From an uncultured Ignavibacteriota bacterium (GTDB taxonomy: Bacteria; Bacteroidota; Ignavibacteria; UBA10030; UBA8401): a DNA stretch of 64,000 bases. The notes beneath the pieces are model-generated. The model was not told the DNA's origin and made no database searches. It saw nothing but the letters and a program-made list of their open reading frames with translations. A program made the position numbers and the translations under genes. Numbering within the stretch: the stretch's first letter is position 1; each line of letters opens with the position of its first letter. The stretch is taken from NCBI GenBank assembly GCA_903884005.1, contig CAISDA010000043.1:42631-106630 (forward strand), written 5' to 3'. Shown here one piece after another: positions 10,277 through 17,496 of the stretch.

Positions 10277-11398
10277 ATGATTGAACGTGTCATGATCATT
10301 GCCGGAGAGGCGTCGGGCGACGCGCACGGAGCAGGCGTCGTGCGCGAACTCAAGCGCCGCAGCCCCGCCCTCGATTGTTTCGGCATCGGCGGCGACAAAA
10401 TGGAACGCGAAGGCATGACGCTCGTGTATCATGTGCGCGACATGTCGTTCATGGGCTTCGTGGAGGTAGTGAAGCATCTCCCGCTGATCCGGGCGGTAGA
10501 ACGCAGGCTCGAAGGGCTGCTTCGCACCCACAAGCCCGACGTGCTGCTCTTGATCGACTATCCCGGATTCAATCTTCGCTTTGCGCGCATCGCGAAGAAA
10601 TACGGTGTCCGCGTCCTCTATTATATCAGCCCGCAAGTGTGGGCATGGAAGAAGGGGCGCCTCAAGACCATGCGCGGCATCATCGACAAGATGCTTGTCA
10701 TACTGCCGTTCGAACAGCAGCTCTATGAAGAGCACGGCATCCCCGTCGAATTCGTCGGGCATCCGCTGCTCGAAGAAATGCATGTCACAGAGTCGCGCAA
10801 CGAATTCTGCAGCCGCATCGGTATCGATCCTTCGCGCCGCATCGTCGCGCTGATCCCCGGAAGCAGAACGCAGGAGATACACGGCCTGTTCCCGACCATG
10901 CTCGAGGCGGCCGCGATGCTGAGGAAAAAATACGCGCTGGAGATCGTGGTCGCTGCCGCTCCGAATATTCCGCTCGGGCTCTATCGCGGCATGATCCCTC
11001 CAGGCATGCCGATCACGATCGCCGAGCACGCCGCGCATGCGGTCATGAAATATGCGCACTCGGCCATGGTCACGTCCGGAACAGCGACGCTGGAAACGGG
11101 ATGCTTTGGAACGCCGATGGTGGTCGTCTATAAAACGTCGTGGATCACCTATTGGCTTGCGCGCCTCGTGGTGCGCATCAAAACGATCGCCCTGGTGAAT
11201 ATCGTTGCGGGCAGGACCGTCGTGCCGGAATTGATACAGCACAGCGCCACACCGGCGGCAGTCGCAGGCATCATCGAAGCGTATCTCGCCGATGCCATCA
11301 GGTATAAGGCGGTCCGAAATGACTTATCCTCAGTGATGCTCAAGCTGGGCGATGCGGGCGCATCGATAAAGGTGGCAGACGCCATCATGGCACAATGA
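10277..11398 (+). CDS. lpxB: Lipid-A-disaccharide synthase
   Basis: 373 residues, full length for the GT19 family. The N-terminus holds the signature IIAGEASGDAHGA, the middle DYPGFNLRFA and PQVWAW, and the C-terminal half the UDP-sugar site (ALIPGSRTQEI; SGTATLETG). It condenses UDP-diacylglucosamine with lipid X to make the beta-1,6 disaccharide of lipid A at the inner membrane. With lpxK 0.75 kb downstream this shows that the organism makes lipopolysaccharide. Its TGA overlaps the next gene's ATG (ATGA). Confidence 0.95.
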   Translation: MIERVMIIAGEASGDAHGAGVVRELKRRSPALDCFGIGGDKMEREGMTLVYHVRDMSFMGFVEVVKHLPLIRAVERRLEGLLRTHKPDVLLLIDYPGFNLRFARIAKKYGVRVLYYISPQVWAWKKGRLKTMRGIIDKMLVILPFEQQLYEEHGIPVEFVGHPLLEEMHVTESRNEFCSRIGIDPSRRIVALIPGSRTQEIHGLFPTMLEAAAMLRKKYALEIVVAAAPNIPLGLYRGMIPPGMPITIAEHAAHAVMKYAHSAMVTSGTATLETGCFGTPMVVVYKTSWITYWLARLVVRIKTIALVNIVAGRTVVPELIQHSATPAAVAGIIEAYLADAIRYKAVRNDLSSVMLKLGDAGASIKVADAIMAQ

Positions 11399-12084
11399 GC
11401 ATGGAGAACCGGGCAGTCCAAAGAATCGTCTTCAGGCTCCTTGCCGCGATCGTGCGAGGTGTCTGCCGCACGCTCCGCGTGAAGCGCGTGCATGCGCTTG
11501 CTGTGGACGCACTCCGCAGCGAAAAGAAAAATTTTGTCGTCGCATTCTGGCACGGTTCCATGGCGCTCGGGTGGCATGCGCATGCGCCGGCGCAGACAGA
11601 GACGATGTCGGCACTTGTGAGCCTGAGCAAGGACGGTGCGATCCTCGCCGCCGTCCTCGAACGGTGGGGCTTCACGCTCATACGCGGCTCGAGCCACATC
11701 GGAGGCAAAGAGGCGCTGCAGTCGATGGTCGATGCGGCCTCGCGCGGCAGTTCGCTATGCGTAACGCCCGACGGGCCGACGGGACCGCGCCACCGGATGA
11801 AACCCGGCGCGCTCCTAACGGCGCAGCGGGCCGGCATTCCACTGGTAATCGTCGGCATCGCGGCGAAGAACAAGAAAGTGTTCACACGGAGCTGGGATAA
11901 ATTCGAGATCCCGCTGCCGTTTTCACGCGTGTGCCTCTGGTACGAGGGGCCGTTCGTGATCCCCGCCGATGCGGACAGGGAAACGGTGAACGCGATGCTC
12001 GAAACAGTGCAGCAACGACTGGATGATGCGCATCTGAACGCGCATCATGCGTTGGGCATAGAAGTCATCGAGAGATCTTTGTAG
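11395..12084 (+). CDS. DUF374 lysophospholipid/lipid A acyltransferase-like protein
   Basis: 229 residues in the DUF374 branch of the LPLAT superfamily. The block-I-like motif FWHGSM (~49-54) stands in for the usual HX4D, and the family motifs FTLIRGSS and VTPDGPTGPR (~121-130) are clear. There is one N-terminal hydrophobic helix. Its position between lpxB (4-base overlap) and lpxK fits an acyltransferase acting on a lipid A or Kdo-lipid A precursor. The stop codon TAG is the first in-frame triplet of a dispersed intergenic repeat (12081-12121), so the last residue is set by the repeat insertion. Confidence 0.85.
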   Translation: MSMENRAVQRIVFRLLAAIVRGVCRTLRVKRVHALAVDALRSEKKNFVVAFWHGSMALGWHAHAPAQTETMSALVSLSKDGAILAAVLERWGFTLIRGSSHIGGKEALQSMVDAASRGSSLCVTPDGPTGPRHRMKPGALLTAQRAGIPLVIVGIAAKNKKVFTRSWDKFEIPLPFSRVCLWYEGPFVIPADADRETVNAMLETVQQRLDDAHLNAHHALGIEVIERSL

Positions 12085-12121
12085 GGCGAGCTGTTAGCTC
12101 GCCCGCACCGCGAAGCGGTGC
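12081..12121. repeat. Dispersed GC double-hairpin repeat, copy A
   Basis: Best copy of the window's main intergenic repeat. GTA is followed by hairpin 1, GGGCGAG-CTGTTAG-CTCGCCC, and then directly by hairpin 2, GCACCGC-GAA-GCGGTGC. Other full or partial copies lie near 14345, 14459, 14502, 14539, 15298, 23961, 53176, 56468 and 58791. It overlaps the end of the DUF374 gene and supplies its TAG. Confidence 0.85.
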
Positions 12122-12148
12122 CGGCCATTAGAATTTGGACACAGCGCG

Positions 12149-13186
12149 ATGAAGCCATTACCGATACTGCAGCCGTTCTCGTACCTCTACGGCGCCGTCG
12201 TTGCGGTGCGGAATATGTTCTTTGAGAATAATGTATTACGATCGGTGCGGGTTCCGGTGCCTGTCATCTCCGTGGGCAATATCACCAGCGGTGGAACAGG
12301 GAAGACCCCAATCGTCGAACTTATCGCGGCAATGGTCCGGGATGCGGGCAAGCGCGCCGCCATCGTGAGCCGCGGCTACGGCCGTCTCACGTCCGGCTTC
12401 ATGCTCGTCTCCGACGGGATCACAGTGTTCGCCGGTGCGGACGAAGCGGGAGACGAAGCCTTCCAGATGGCGAAGAAACTCCGCGGCGTTCCGGTGATCG
12501 CAGACGAGGTTCGCACACACGGCGCGCTGCTCGCCATCGAGCGCTGTCTGGCGGATGTTGTCGTGCTCGACGACGGATTCCAGCACCGGGCACTCAGGCG
12601 CGACTGCGACATTGTGCTCATCGACGCGCTTCATGAGCCTTGGCATATGCCCATGCTGCCGGCAGGGCATCGGCGCGAGCCGCTCTCGAGCCTTCGCCGG
12701 GCCGATGCTGTCATCGTCACCAAGTGCGCTCCGCAGACAGACCGCACCGCGCTCGAGCACAGGGTCCGTCAGTTCACCGATGCGCCCGTGTTCACCAGTT
12801 CGTACGCTCCCGTCTCGTGCGTCGAGCGCGGGTCGGGCGAATCGACGCCCGTGTCCTCGCTCCGGAACACGACGGCAGTTGTCTTTTGCGGCATCGGGCA
12901 GCCCGAGAGTTTCAGGCACACGGTTGAATCCCTCGGCATCCGCATCGCATCGTTTCACGCGTTCGGCGACCATCACCGGTTCACAGTCCGGGACCTGCGG
13001 GAGCTCACACAGGCAATGGCTCGTACGGGAGCCGGATATCTGCTCACGACAGAAAAGGACGCCTGCCGGCTCGACGGACTGTTCGATCCGTCTTTTCCGG
13101 TGCTGTCTCTGGTGATGGAAGCGGCTGTTCACGACGCCGAAAAATTTGCGGCCATGATTTTTTCTTTATTTCCATCGACACAGTGA
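12149..13186 (+). CDS. lpxK: Tetraacyldisaccharide 4'-kinase
   Basis: 345 residues. The P-loop variant of this family, GNITSGGTGKTP, is at ~43-54. It is followed by ISRGYGR-like SRGYGR and the VVLDDGFQHRALRRDCDIVLID block that is diagnostic for LpxK. An N-terminal amphipathic membrane helix is present. It phosphorylates the 4' position of the lipid A disaccharide with ATP at the cytoplasmic face of the inner membrane. It completes the lpxB-DUF374-lpxK group, interrupted only by a repeat element. Confidence 0.94.
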   Translation: MKPLPILQPFSYLYGAVVAVRNMFFENNVLRSVRVPVPVISVGNITSGGTGKTPIVELIAAMVRDAGKRAAIVSRGYGRLTSGFMLVSDGITVFAGADEAGDEAFQMAKKLRGVPVIADEVRTHGALLAIERCLADVVVLDDGFQHRALRRDCDIVLIDALHEPWHMPMLPAGHRREPLSSLRRADAVIVTKCAPQTDRTALEHRVRQFTDAPVFTSSYAPVSCVERGSGESTPVSSLRNTTAVVFCGIGQPESFRHTVESLGIRIASFHAFGDHHRFTVRDLRELTQAMARTGAGYLLTTEKDACRLDGLFDPSFPVLSLVMEAAVHDAEKFAAMIFSLFPSTQ

Positions 13187-13212
13187 GTCACATGGTGTGT
13201 CGACACTGTTCC

Positions 13213-13238
13213 ACCCTTGTGCCTGTAAGCGCAAGGGT
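13213..13238. other. Hairpin between lpxK and queA
   Basis: A 10-bp stem (ACCCTTGTGC / GCGCAAGGGT, one G-T wobble) with a 6-nt loop. No T run follows, so it may be a weak terminator or an mRNA-end structure. A perfect 10-bp palindrome GTGTCGACAC lies just upstream at 13197-13206. Confidence 0.4.
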
Positions 13239-13282
13239 TATGTTCCACTAATGGGCTCTCTCGCCCGCAAAGGACCACTTCA

Positions 13283-14320
13283 ATGAAACTTTCCGACTTC
13301 AAGTATCCGTTACCGCGCAATCTTGTAGCCAAGTACCCTGCGTCGCCTCGCGACCACTCGCGGCTAATGGTGTTGAATCGCGCCGATGAAACTATTGAAG
13401 ACCGCCACTTCAGCGATATCGCCGACTACTTCAAGAAGGGTGATACGCTCGTCGTGAACGAGACGAAGGTCTTCCAGGCGCGCCTCTTCGGAAAGAAGGA
13501 AAAAACAAACGCCAAGATCGAGGTGTTCCTTCTCCGCCAGTTGAACATCGAGGACAATATCTGGGATGTCATCGTCGACCCGGCGCGCAAGGTCCGCATC
13601 GGCAACAAGATCTACTTCGACGACGGCCAGCTCTGGTGTGAAGTGATCGATAATACCACCTCGCGCGGCCGCACCGTGCGCTTCAATTATGCCGGCGATT
13701 TTTTTAAGGTCATCGACCGCATCGGCCAGACACCGCTGCCGTATTACATCAAACGCGAACCGACTCCGAAAGACAAGGAATCGTATCAGACCGTCTTCGC
13801 CAAAACAGTCGGTGCCGTCGCTGCTCCCACCGCCGGCCTGCATTTCACAAAGCCGCTCATCAAGAAACTCGAGAAAAAAGGCGTCAAGGTCGCCCCCGTG
13901 CTTCTCCATATCGGCCTGGGAACATTCCGCACGGTGGAAGTGGAAGACCTGACCAAGCACAAGATGGATTCGGAATATTTCGAAGTGCCCGCCGAATCGG
14001 CGCTCATCGTCAACAAGTCGATCGATACGAAGAGCAATGTCTTTGTCTGCGGCACCAGCGCCTGCCGCGCCGTGGAATCGTGCGTCACTACGGATGGACA
14101 TCTTAAACAAGGACGCGGATGGACCGACAAATTCATTTTCCCTCCGTACGATTTTAAGATTGCCGACAAGCTGATCACGAATTTTCATATGCCCGAATCG
14201 ACGCTGCTCATGCTCGTCTCCGGATTTGCCAACCATGAGTTCGTCATGCGCGCCTATAAGCAGGCCATCAAGAAAGGGTACCGCTTCTACAGTTACGGCG
14301 ATGCGATGCTGATCCTGTAA
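13283..14320 (+). CDS. queA: S-adenosylmethionine:tRNA ribosyltransferase-isomerase
   Basis: 345 residues, canonical length. The N-terminal start MKLSDFKYPLP and the conserved blocks APTAGLHFT, LHIGLGTFRTV, NFHMPESTLLMLVSGF and the C-terminal YSYGDAMLI are all present. It transfers the ribosyl group of SAM to 7-aminomethyl-7-deazaguanine in the wobble position of GUN tRNAs to give epoxyqueuosine. No tgt or queG gene is adjacent. It starts at ATG 13283, 13 nt after an AAAGGA. Confidence 0.97.
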   Translation: MKLSDFKYPLPRNLVAKYPASPRDHSRLMVLNRADETIEDRHFSDIADYFKKGDTLVVNETKVFQARLFGKKEKTNAKIEVFLLRQLNIEDNIWDVIVDPARKVRIGNKIYFDDGQLWCEVIDNTTSRGRTVRFNYAGDFFKVIDRIGQTPLPYYIKREPTPKDKESYQTVFAKTVGAVAAPTAGLHFTKPLIKKLEKKGVKVAPVLLHIGLGTFRTVEVEDLTKHKMDSEYFEVPAESALIVNKSIDTKSNVFVCGTSACRAVESCVTTDGHLKQGRGWTDKFIFPPYDFKIADKLITNFHMPESTLLMLVSGFANHEFVMRAYKQAIKKGYRFYSYGDAMLIL

Positions 14321-14344
14321 GTGTACCGGTGCAGCTAGAGATGC

Positions 14345-14387
14345 ACAGGGCGGAATAATATTCCGCCCCGCACTCCGAAGCGGTGCG
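14345..14387. repeat. Dispersed double-hairpin repeat, copy B (diverged)
   Basis: Same two-hairpin architecture as copy A. GGGCGGAATA faces ATATTCCGCCC, then GCACTCCGAAGCGGTGC forms the second stem. The loop has become part of a near-continuous palindrome. It lies 25 nt after the queA stop. Confidence 0.75.
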
Positions 14388-14458
14388 AACAGTGTAGCGT
14401 TCATGAAATCGGGATTCACCACCCCGCATGAAAATACCAGTTTCGCAGACGCAGCGTT

Positions 14459-14562
14459 GTAGGGCGAGCTGTTAGCTCGCCCATGCTTCACCTTTTTTCC
14501 TGTAGCGCGCGCTGATATCTCGCCCCGTGCTTTTCATAGCAGGGCGAGACGGTATCTCGCCC
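14459..14562. repeat. Cluster of dispersed hairpin repeats (copies C and D plus a relic)
   Basis: The 313-nt gap between queA and ispD (14321-14633) is almost entirely repeat-derived. Besides copy B it contains hairpin 1 at 14459-14482 (GGGCGAG/CTCGCCC), a degenerate half at about 14502-14529 (ending in ATCTCGCCCC), and another hairpin 1 at 14539-14562 (loop ACGGTAT). A linker GCTTTTCATAGCAGG joins the last two; the same linker is found at the 3' end of ispD and near 56518. No gene is seen in the gap. Confidence 0.75.
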
Positions 14563-14633
14563 ATATTCCGGAAGAATTCGTGTGTTAGAAGTTACCATGC
14601 ATCTATGAGCGATGCTCATTGTCGAGGGCGCGT

Positions 14634-15320
14634 ATGTATACGAGCGTTATCATACCGGCAGCCGGATTCGGCGAGCGAATGGGTTCGGCGATCGGAAAAC
14701 AGTTCCTCGTGCTGAACGGCGAGCCGATCATCGTTCACACGCTCAGGCAATTCCAGCGCGCCGACGTCATCGACGAGATCATCGTCGTCACGCGTGAAGA
14801 ATCGTTCGCGATGCTCGGCCAACTCATCGCCAACGGCGGCCTCACAAAAGTCCGACCGCTAATGAAAGGGGGGAGGACCCGCCAGGATTCTGTCTGCAAC
14901 GGACTCTCCGCAGTGAACGAGCGCTGCGACATTGTTCTGGTGCACGACGCGGTGCGCCCCTTCATAGCCCGGGAGGTGATCGCTCAAGCAGCCGAGGCTG
15001 CGGCCGTGTCCGGTGCGGCCATCGTGGCTGTGCGCGCAAAAGATACCATGAAGCTGGCGGGCCCCGACGGCCGCGTCGAAAAAACGCTCGATCGTGCTTT
15101 CTTGTGGAACGTGCAGACCCCTCAGGCATTCCGGTTATCCATCCTGCGCGATGCCTACGCTCTTGCCGCCTCTCGCAACACCGCCGCAACAGACGATTCG
15201 TCGCTTGTCGAGCAGCTCGGCATCGCTCCTGTCATCATTGAAGGCAGCTATGATAATATTAAAATAACGACCCCCGAAGATCTGCTCGTCGCCGAACTCC
15301 TCGCCCCGCGCTTTTCATAG
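14634..15320 (+). CDS. ispD: 2-C-methyl-D-erythritol 4-phosphate cytidylyltransferase
   Basis: 228 residues from ATG 14634 (a TTG five codons upstream is possible). The N-terminal nucleotide-binding motif PAAGFGERMG, the HDAVRPF block and the C-terminal DDSSLVEQLG-x-NIKITTPEDLLVAE block identify IspD. It activates MEP with CTP in the non-mevalonate isoprenoid pathway; ispF is not adjacent. The last residues (LAPRFS) and the TAG come from the linker of the dispersed hairpin repeat, so the natural C-terminus has been rewritten by a repeat. Confidence 0.94.
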   Translation: MYTSVIIPAAGFGERMGSAIGKQFLVLNGEPIIVHTLRQFQRADVIDEIIVVTREESFAMLGQLIANGGLTKVRPLMKGGRTRQDSVCNGLSAVNERCDIVLVHDAVRPFIAREVIAQAAEAAAVSGAAIVAVRAKDTMKLAGPDGRVEKTLDRAFLWNVQTPQAFRLSILRDAYALAASRNTAATDDSSLVEQLGIAPVIIEGSYDNIKITTPEDLLVAELLAPRFS

Positions 15321-15330
15321 CAGGCGCACT
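15298..15330. repeat. Repeat linker fused to the ispD 3' end
   Basis: The sequence CTCGCCCCGCGC-TTTTCATAGCAGG matches, with one change, the segment at 14519-14543 that joins two hairpin copies between queA and ispD. It overlaps the last seven codons and the stop of ispD. Confidence 0.65.
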
Positions 15331-15510
15331 CGCCGCGCCTCAGAGTACGTTCCCGCATCGGGCAGAATGAATTATGGATTCGGAGATTCTTGTCTTGATT
15401 TTCTCATGGAAATAGTAGTATTATTGTAGTATGGATTGCAGACTCGGGGACGCTCCGGCACTCGAGTTCGCTGCTGTGTCTCAGGCCCGCGCGGCACACT
15501 ATTCATGCCA

Positions 15511-15537
15511 TCAAGATTCGCCGAAGTGTGCCGATAA
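15511..15537 (+). promoter_or_regulatory. Sigma28-type promoter upstream of plsY
   Basis: TCAAGATT, then exactly 11 nt, then GCCGATAA. The -10 is a perfect match to the FliA consensus and the -35 matches in most positions. It would start transcription about 35 nt before the plsY ATG. A sigma70-like pair (TTGATT 15395-15400, 18 nt, TATTAT 15419-15424) lies further upstream. The same sigma28 arrangement recurs at 33770-33796. Confidence 0.5.
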
Positions 15538-15579
15538 TACAGCAAACCGGGTGTGGTATCAAGTAACAGTGAGGATCGT

Positions 15580-16254
15580 ATGTGGAATCTTATGATTGTC
15601 GTGTTGTTAAGCTACATCGTTGGATCGATACCGACGAGTATCATTGCAACAAAGCTTGCCCGGTCCGGCGACATCCGGAAGTTCGGCAGCGGTAATGCCG
15701 GAGGCACCAATGTGCTTCGCATGTTAGGATGGAAGATCGGCGTGGCCGTCATCATCTTCGATCTGCTCAAAGGGGCCGCAGCCGCATATTATATTCCCCG
15801 CATCTTTTGGGAACCTGGCCTGCCGTTCCAAAATCAAACACCGTTCGCCGATTTTACGATCGTGCAGATCATCTGCGGCGTCGCGGCGATCTTCGGACAT
15901 ATCTGGACGCTGTTCGCCGGGTTCAAAGGCGGCAAAGGGGTCGCTACGGGAGCCGGTATGCTGCTCGGCCTTGCCCCGGTTGAATTCGCCATTGCCATGA
16001 CCGTCTTCGGCCTGGTGTTCACGGCATCGCGCTACGTCTCGCTCGGGTCGATCTCCGCAGCGTGCGCGTTTCCCCTGACCATGTTCTTCCGCGAAAACGT
16101 GTTCAATGTTCAGATACAGGGGTACCACACGCTCATCTACTTCGCCATCGGCACGGCACTCCTCCTCGTGTTCACACATCGGGAGAACATACAACGGCTG
16201 ATCGACGGTACCGAAAGCAAACTGACGAGTTTTCACGGCGCTAAAAAGAAGTAG
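15580..16254 (+). CDS. plsY: Acyl-phosphate:glycerol-3-phosphate acyltransferase
   Basis: 224 residues from ATG 15580, preceded by GTGAGGAT; a GTG at 15553 would add nine residues without homology. Five to six membrane helices. PlsY motif 1 SGNAGGTNVLR, motif 2 GFKGGKGVATGAG and motif 3 near FTHREN are intact. It acylates glycerol 3-phosphate from acyl phosphate in the first step of phospholipid synthesis. gpsA, which makes its substrate, follows after a terminator, so the two are functionally paired. A sigma28-like promoter lies just upstream. Confidence 0.93.
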   Translation: MWNLMIVVLLSYIVGSIPTSIIATKLARSGDIRKFGSGNAGGTNVLRMLGWKIGVAVIIFDLLKGAAAAYYIPRIFWEPGLPFQNQTPFADFTIVQIICGVAAIFGHIWTLFAGFKGGKGVATGAGMLLGLAPVEFAIAMTVFGLVFTASRYVSLGSISAACAFPLTMFFRENVFNVQIQGYHTLIYFAIGTALLLVFTHRENIQRLIDGTESKLTSFHGAKKK

Positions 16255-16312
16255 CGCCGGCGGGTGGATCCGCGGATGCCCGCGCCCGGAGTAACTCGTG
16301 CATATAATGAAT

Positions 16313-16347
16313 GAGGCGCACACCTGTGCCTCTTTTCTTTTTTTCTC
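16313..16347 (+). terminator. Rho-independent terminator after plsY
   Basis: Stem GAGGCGCA/TGTGCCTC (8 bp, one G-T pair, 4-nt loop CACC) followed directly by a run of 14 T among 16 bases. It lies only 23 nt before the gpsA start, so gpsA needs read-through or very local initiation. Confidence 0.8.
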
Positions 16348-16369
16348 ATCGGTCCATGTCGGGTGTCTC

Positions 16370-17368
16370 ATGCGCATTGCAGTCTTAGGAGCCGGGAGTT
16401 GGGGAACGACGCTCGCCATCCTGTTGTCTGAAAATCTTCACGACGTGACGCTCTGGACGTTCGATCCCGCTCATGCGGTGTCCATGCTCGAGTCCCGCAC
16501 AAATCCAGATTTTGTTCCGGGCTCCACCATCCCTCCGCAGATCGCGATCACGTCCGATCTCGACAGGGCCGCCTACGACAAGGAGCTCATCGTTGCCGCC
16601 GTGCCGTCGCAGTTCCTCCGGTCGGTGCTCAAAGACATTGCCCACCACGAGCTGTCGAATACGATCATCGTCAATGTCGCCAAGGGAATTGAAAACACAT
16701 CACTCATGACCATGTCCGAGGTCATGCTCGACGTCCTGAAGTTCGAGAAGAAACAGAACCTCGCGATCATCTCGGGACCCAGCCATGCCGAAGAGGTCAT
16801 TAAAAAAATTCCGACCGCTGTTGTCTCGGCGGGCTTCACCATGCGCACCGCGCGCGTGGTCGCCCAGGCATTCACAACGCCGTACTTCCGGGTCTACCTG
16901 AGCGACGACATCCGCGGCGTCGAACTCGGCGGCGCGCTCAAAAATGTCATCGCCATCGGCGCCGGCGTTGTGGACGGAGCCGGGTTCGGCGACAACACGA
17001 AGGCGGCCATCATCACGCGCGGCATCGCCGAAATGACACGCCTCGGCGACAAGATGGGCGCGCTGCCGCGCACGTTCACCGGACTCTCCGGTGTCGGCGA
17101 CCTTATCGTGACGTGCATGAGCAAGCACTCGCGCAACCGCTACGTCGGCGAGGAACTGGGCAAGGGACGCAAGCTCGATGCGATCATCAGCGACATGAAA
17201 ATGGTCGCCGAAGGCGTCGCCACCTGCCGGTCCGCCGTCGACCTCGCCCTGAAGCATCACACGCACATGGCGATCTTTTCGGAAGTGTACGATATCATGT
17301 TCACCGGCAAAGACCCGCACGCGGCCATGCACGACCTGATGTCGCGCGAAATCAAGGGGGAACTGTAA
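16370..17368 (+). CDS. gpsA: Glycerol-3-phosphate dehydrogenase [NAD(P)+]
   Basis: 332 residues from ATG 16370. The Rossmann motif VLGAGSWGTTLA begins five residues in, so the upstream in-frame ATG at 16298 (24 extra residues spanning a terminator) is rejected. The catalytic lysine lies in GGALKNVIAIGAG, and GLSGVGDLIVTC and GRN-like SKHSRNR motifs are present. It reduces dihydroxyacetone phosphate to sn-glycerol 3-phosphate for PlsY. The start has only a weak ribosome site (GTCGGGTG). Confidence 0.95.
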   Translation: MRIAVLGAGSWGTTLAILLSENLHDVTLWTFDPAHAVSMLESRTNPDFVPGSTIPPQIAITSDLDRAAYDKELIVAAVPSQFLRSVLKDIAHHELSNTIIVNVAKGIENTSLMTMSEVMLDVLKFEKKQNLAIISGPSHAEEVIKKIPTAVVSAGFTMRTARVVAQAFTTPYFRVYLSDDIRGVELGGALKNVIAIGAGVVDGAGFGDNTKAAIITRGIAEMTRLGDKMGALPRTFTGLSGVGDLIVTCMSKHSRNRYVGEELGKGRKLDAIISDMKMVAEGVATCRSAVDLALKHHTHMAIFSEVYDIMFTGKDPHAAMHDLMSREIKGEL

Positions 17369-17457
17369 GCCCTCATTGCGTATGAGATAGTACGCGGCAC
17401 GAAAGTACAACATCCGGCCGAAGTATGAACAAGCACGGCGGCCGCTGATGCATCAAC

Positions 17458-17492
17458 CGCCGTTCATCGAAAGAGAGCGGCGCTTTTTTTTT
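17458..17492 (+). terminator. Rho-independent terminator after gpsA
   Basis: Stem CGCCGTTC/GAGCGGCG (8 bp, one wobble, loop of 9 nt at 17466-17474) followed by nine T residues (17484-17492). The T tract ends four bases before the recG ATG. Confidence 0.75.
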
Positions 17493-17496
17493 GCCT

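Noticed and set aside
9323..11242. 639-codon minus-strand open frame opposite the HAD, ICMT and lpxB genes
   Set aside because: It is antisense to three well-supported genes, rich in H, R and D as expected for the complement of GC-biased coding DNA, and has no domain or ribosome site.
16298..16369. N-terminal extension of GpsA
   Set aside because: It would start before and read through a rho-independent terminator; the Rossmann motif begins right after ATG 16370.
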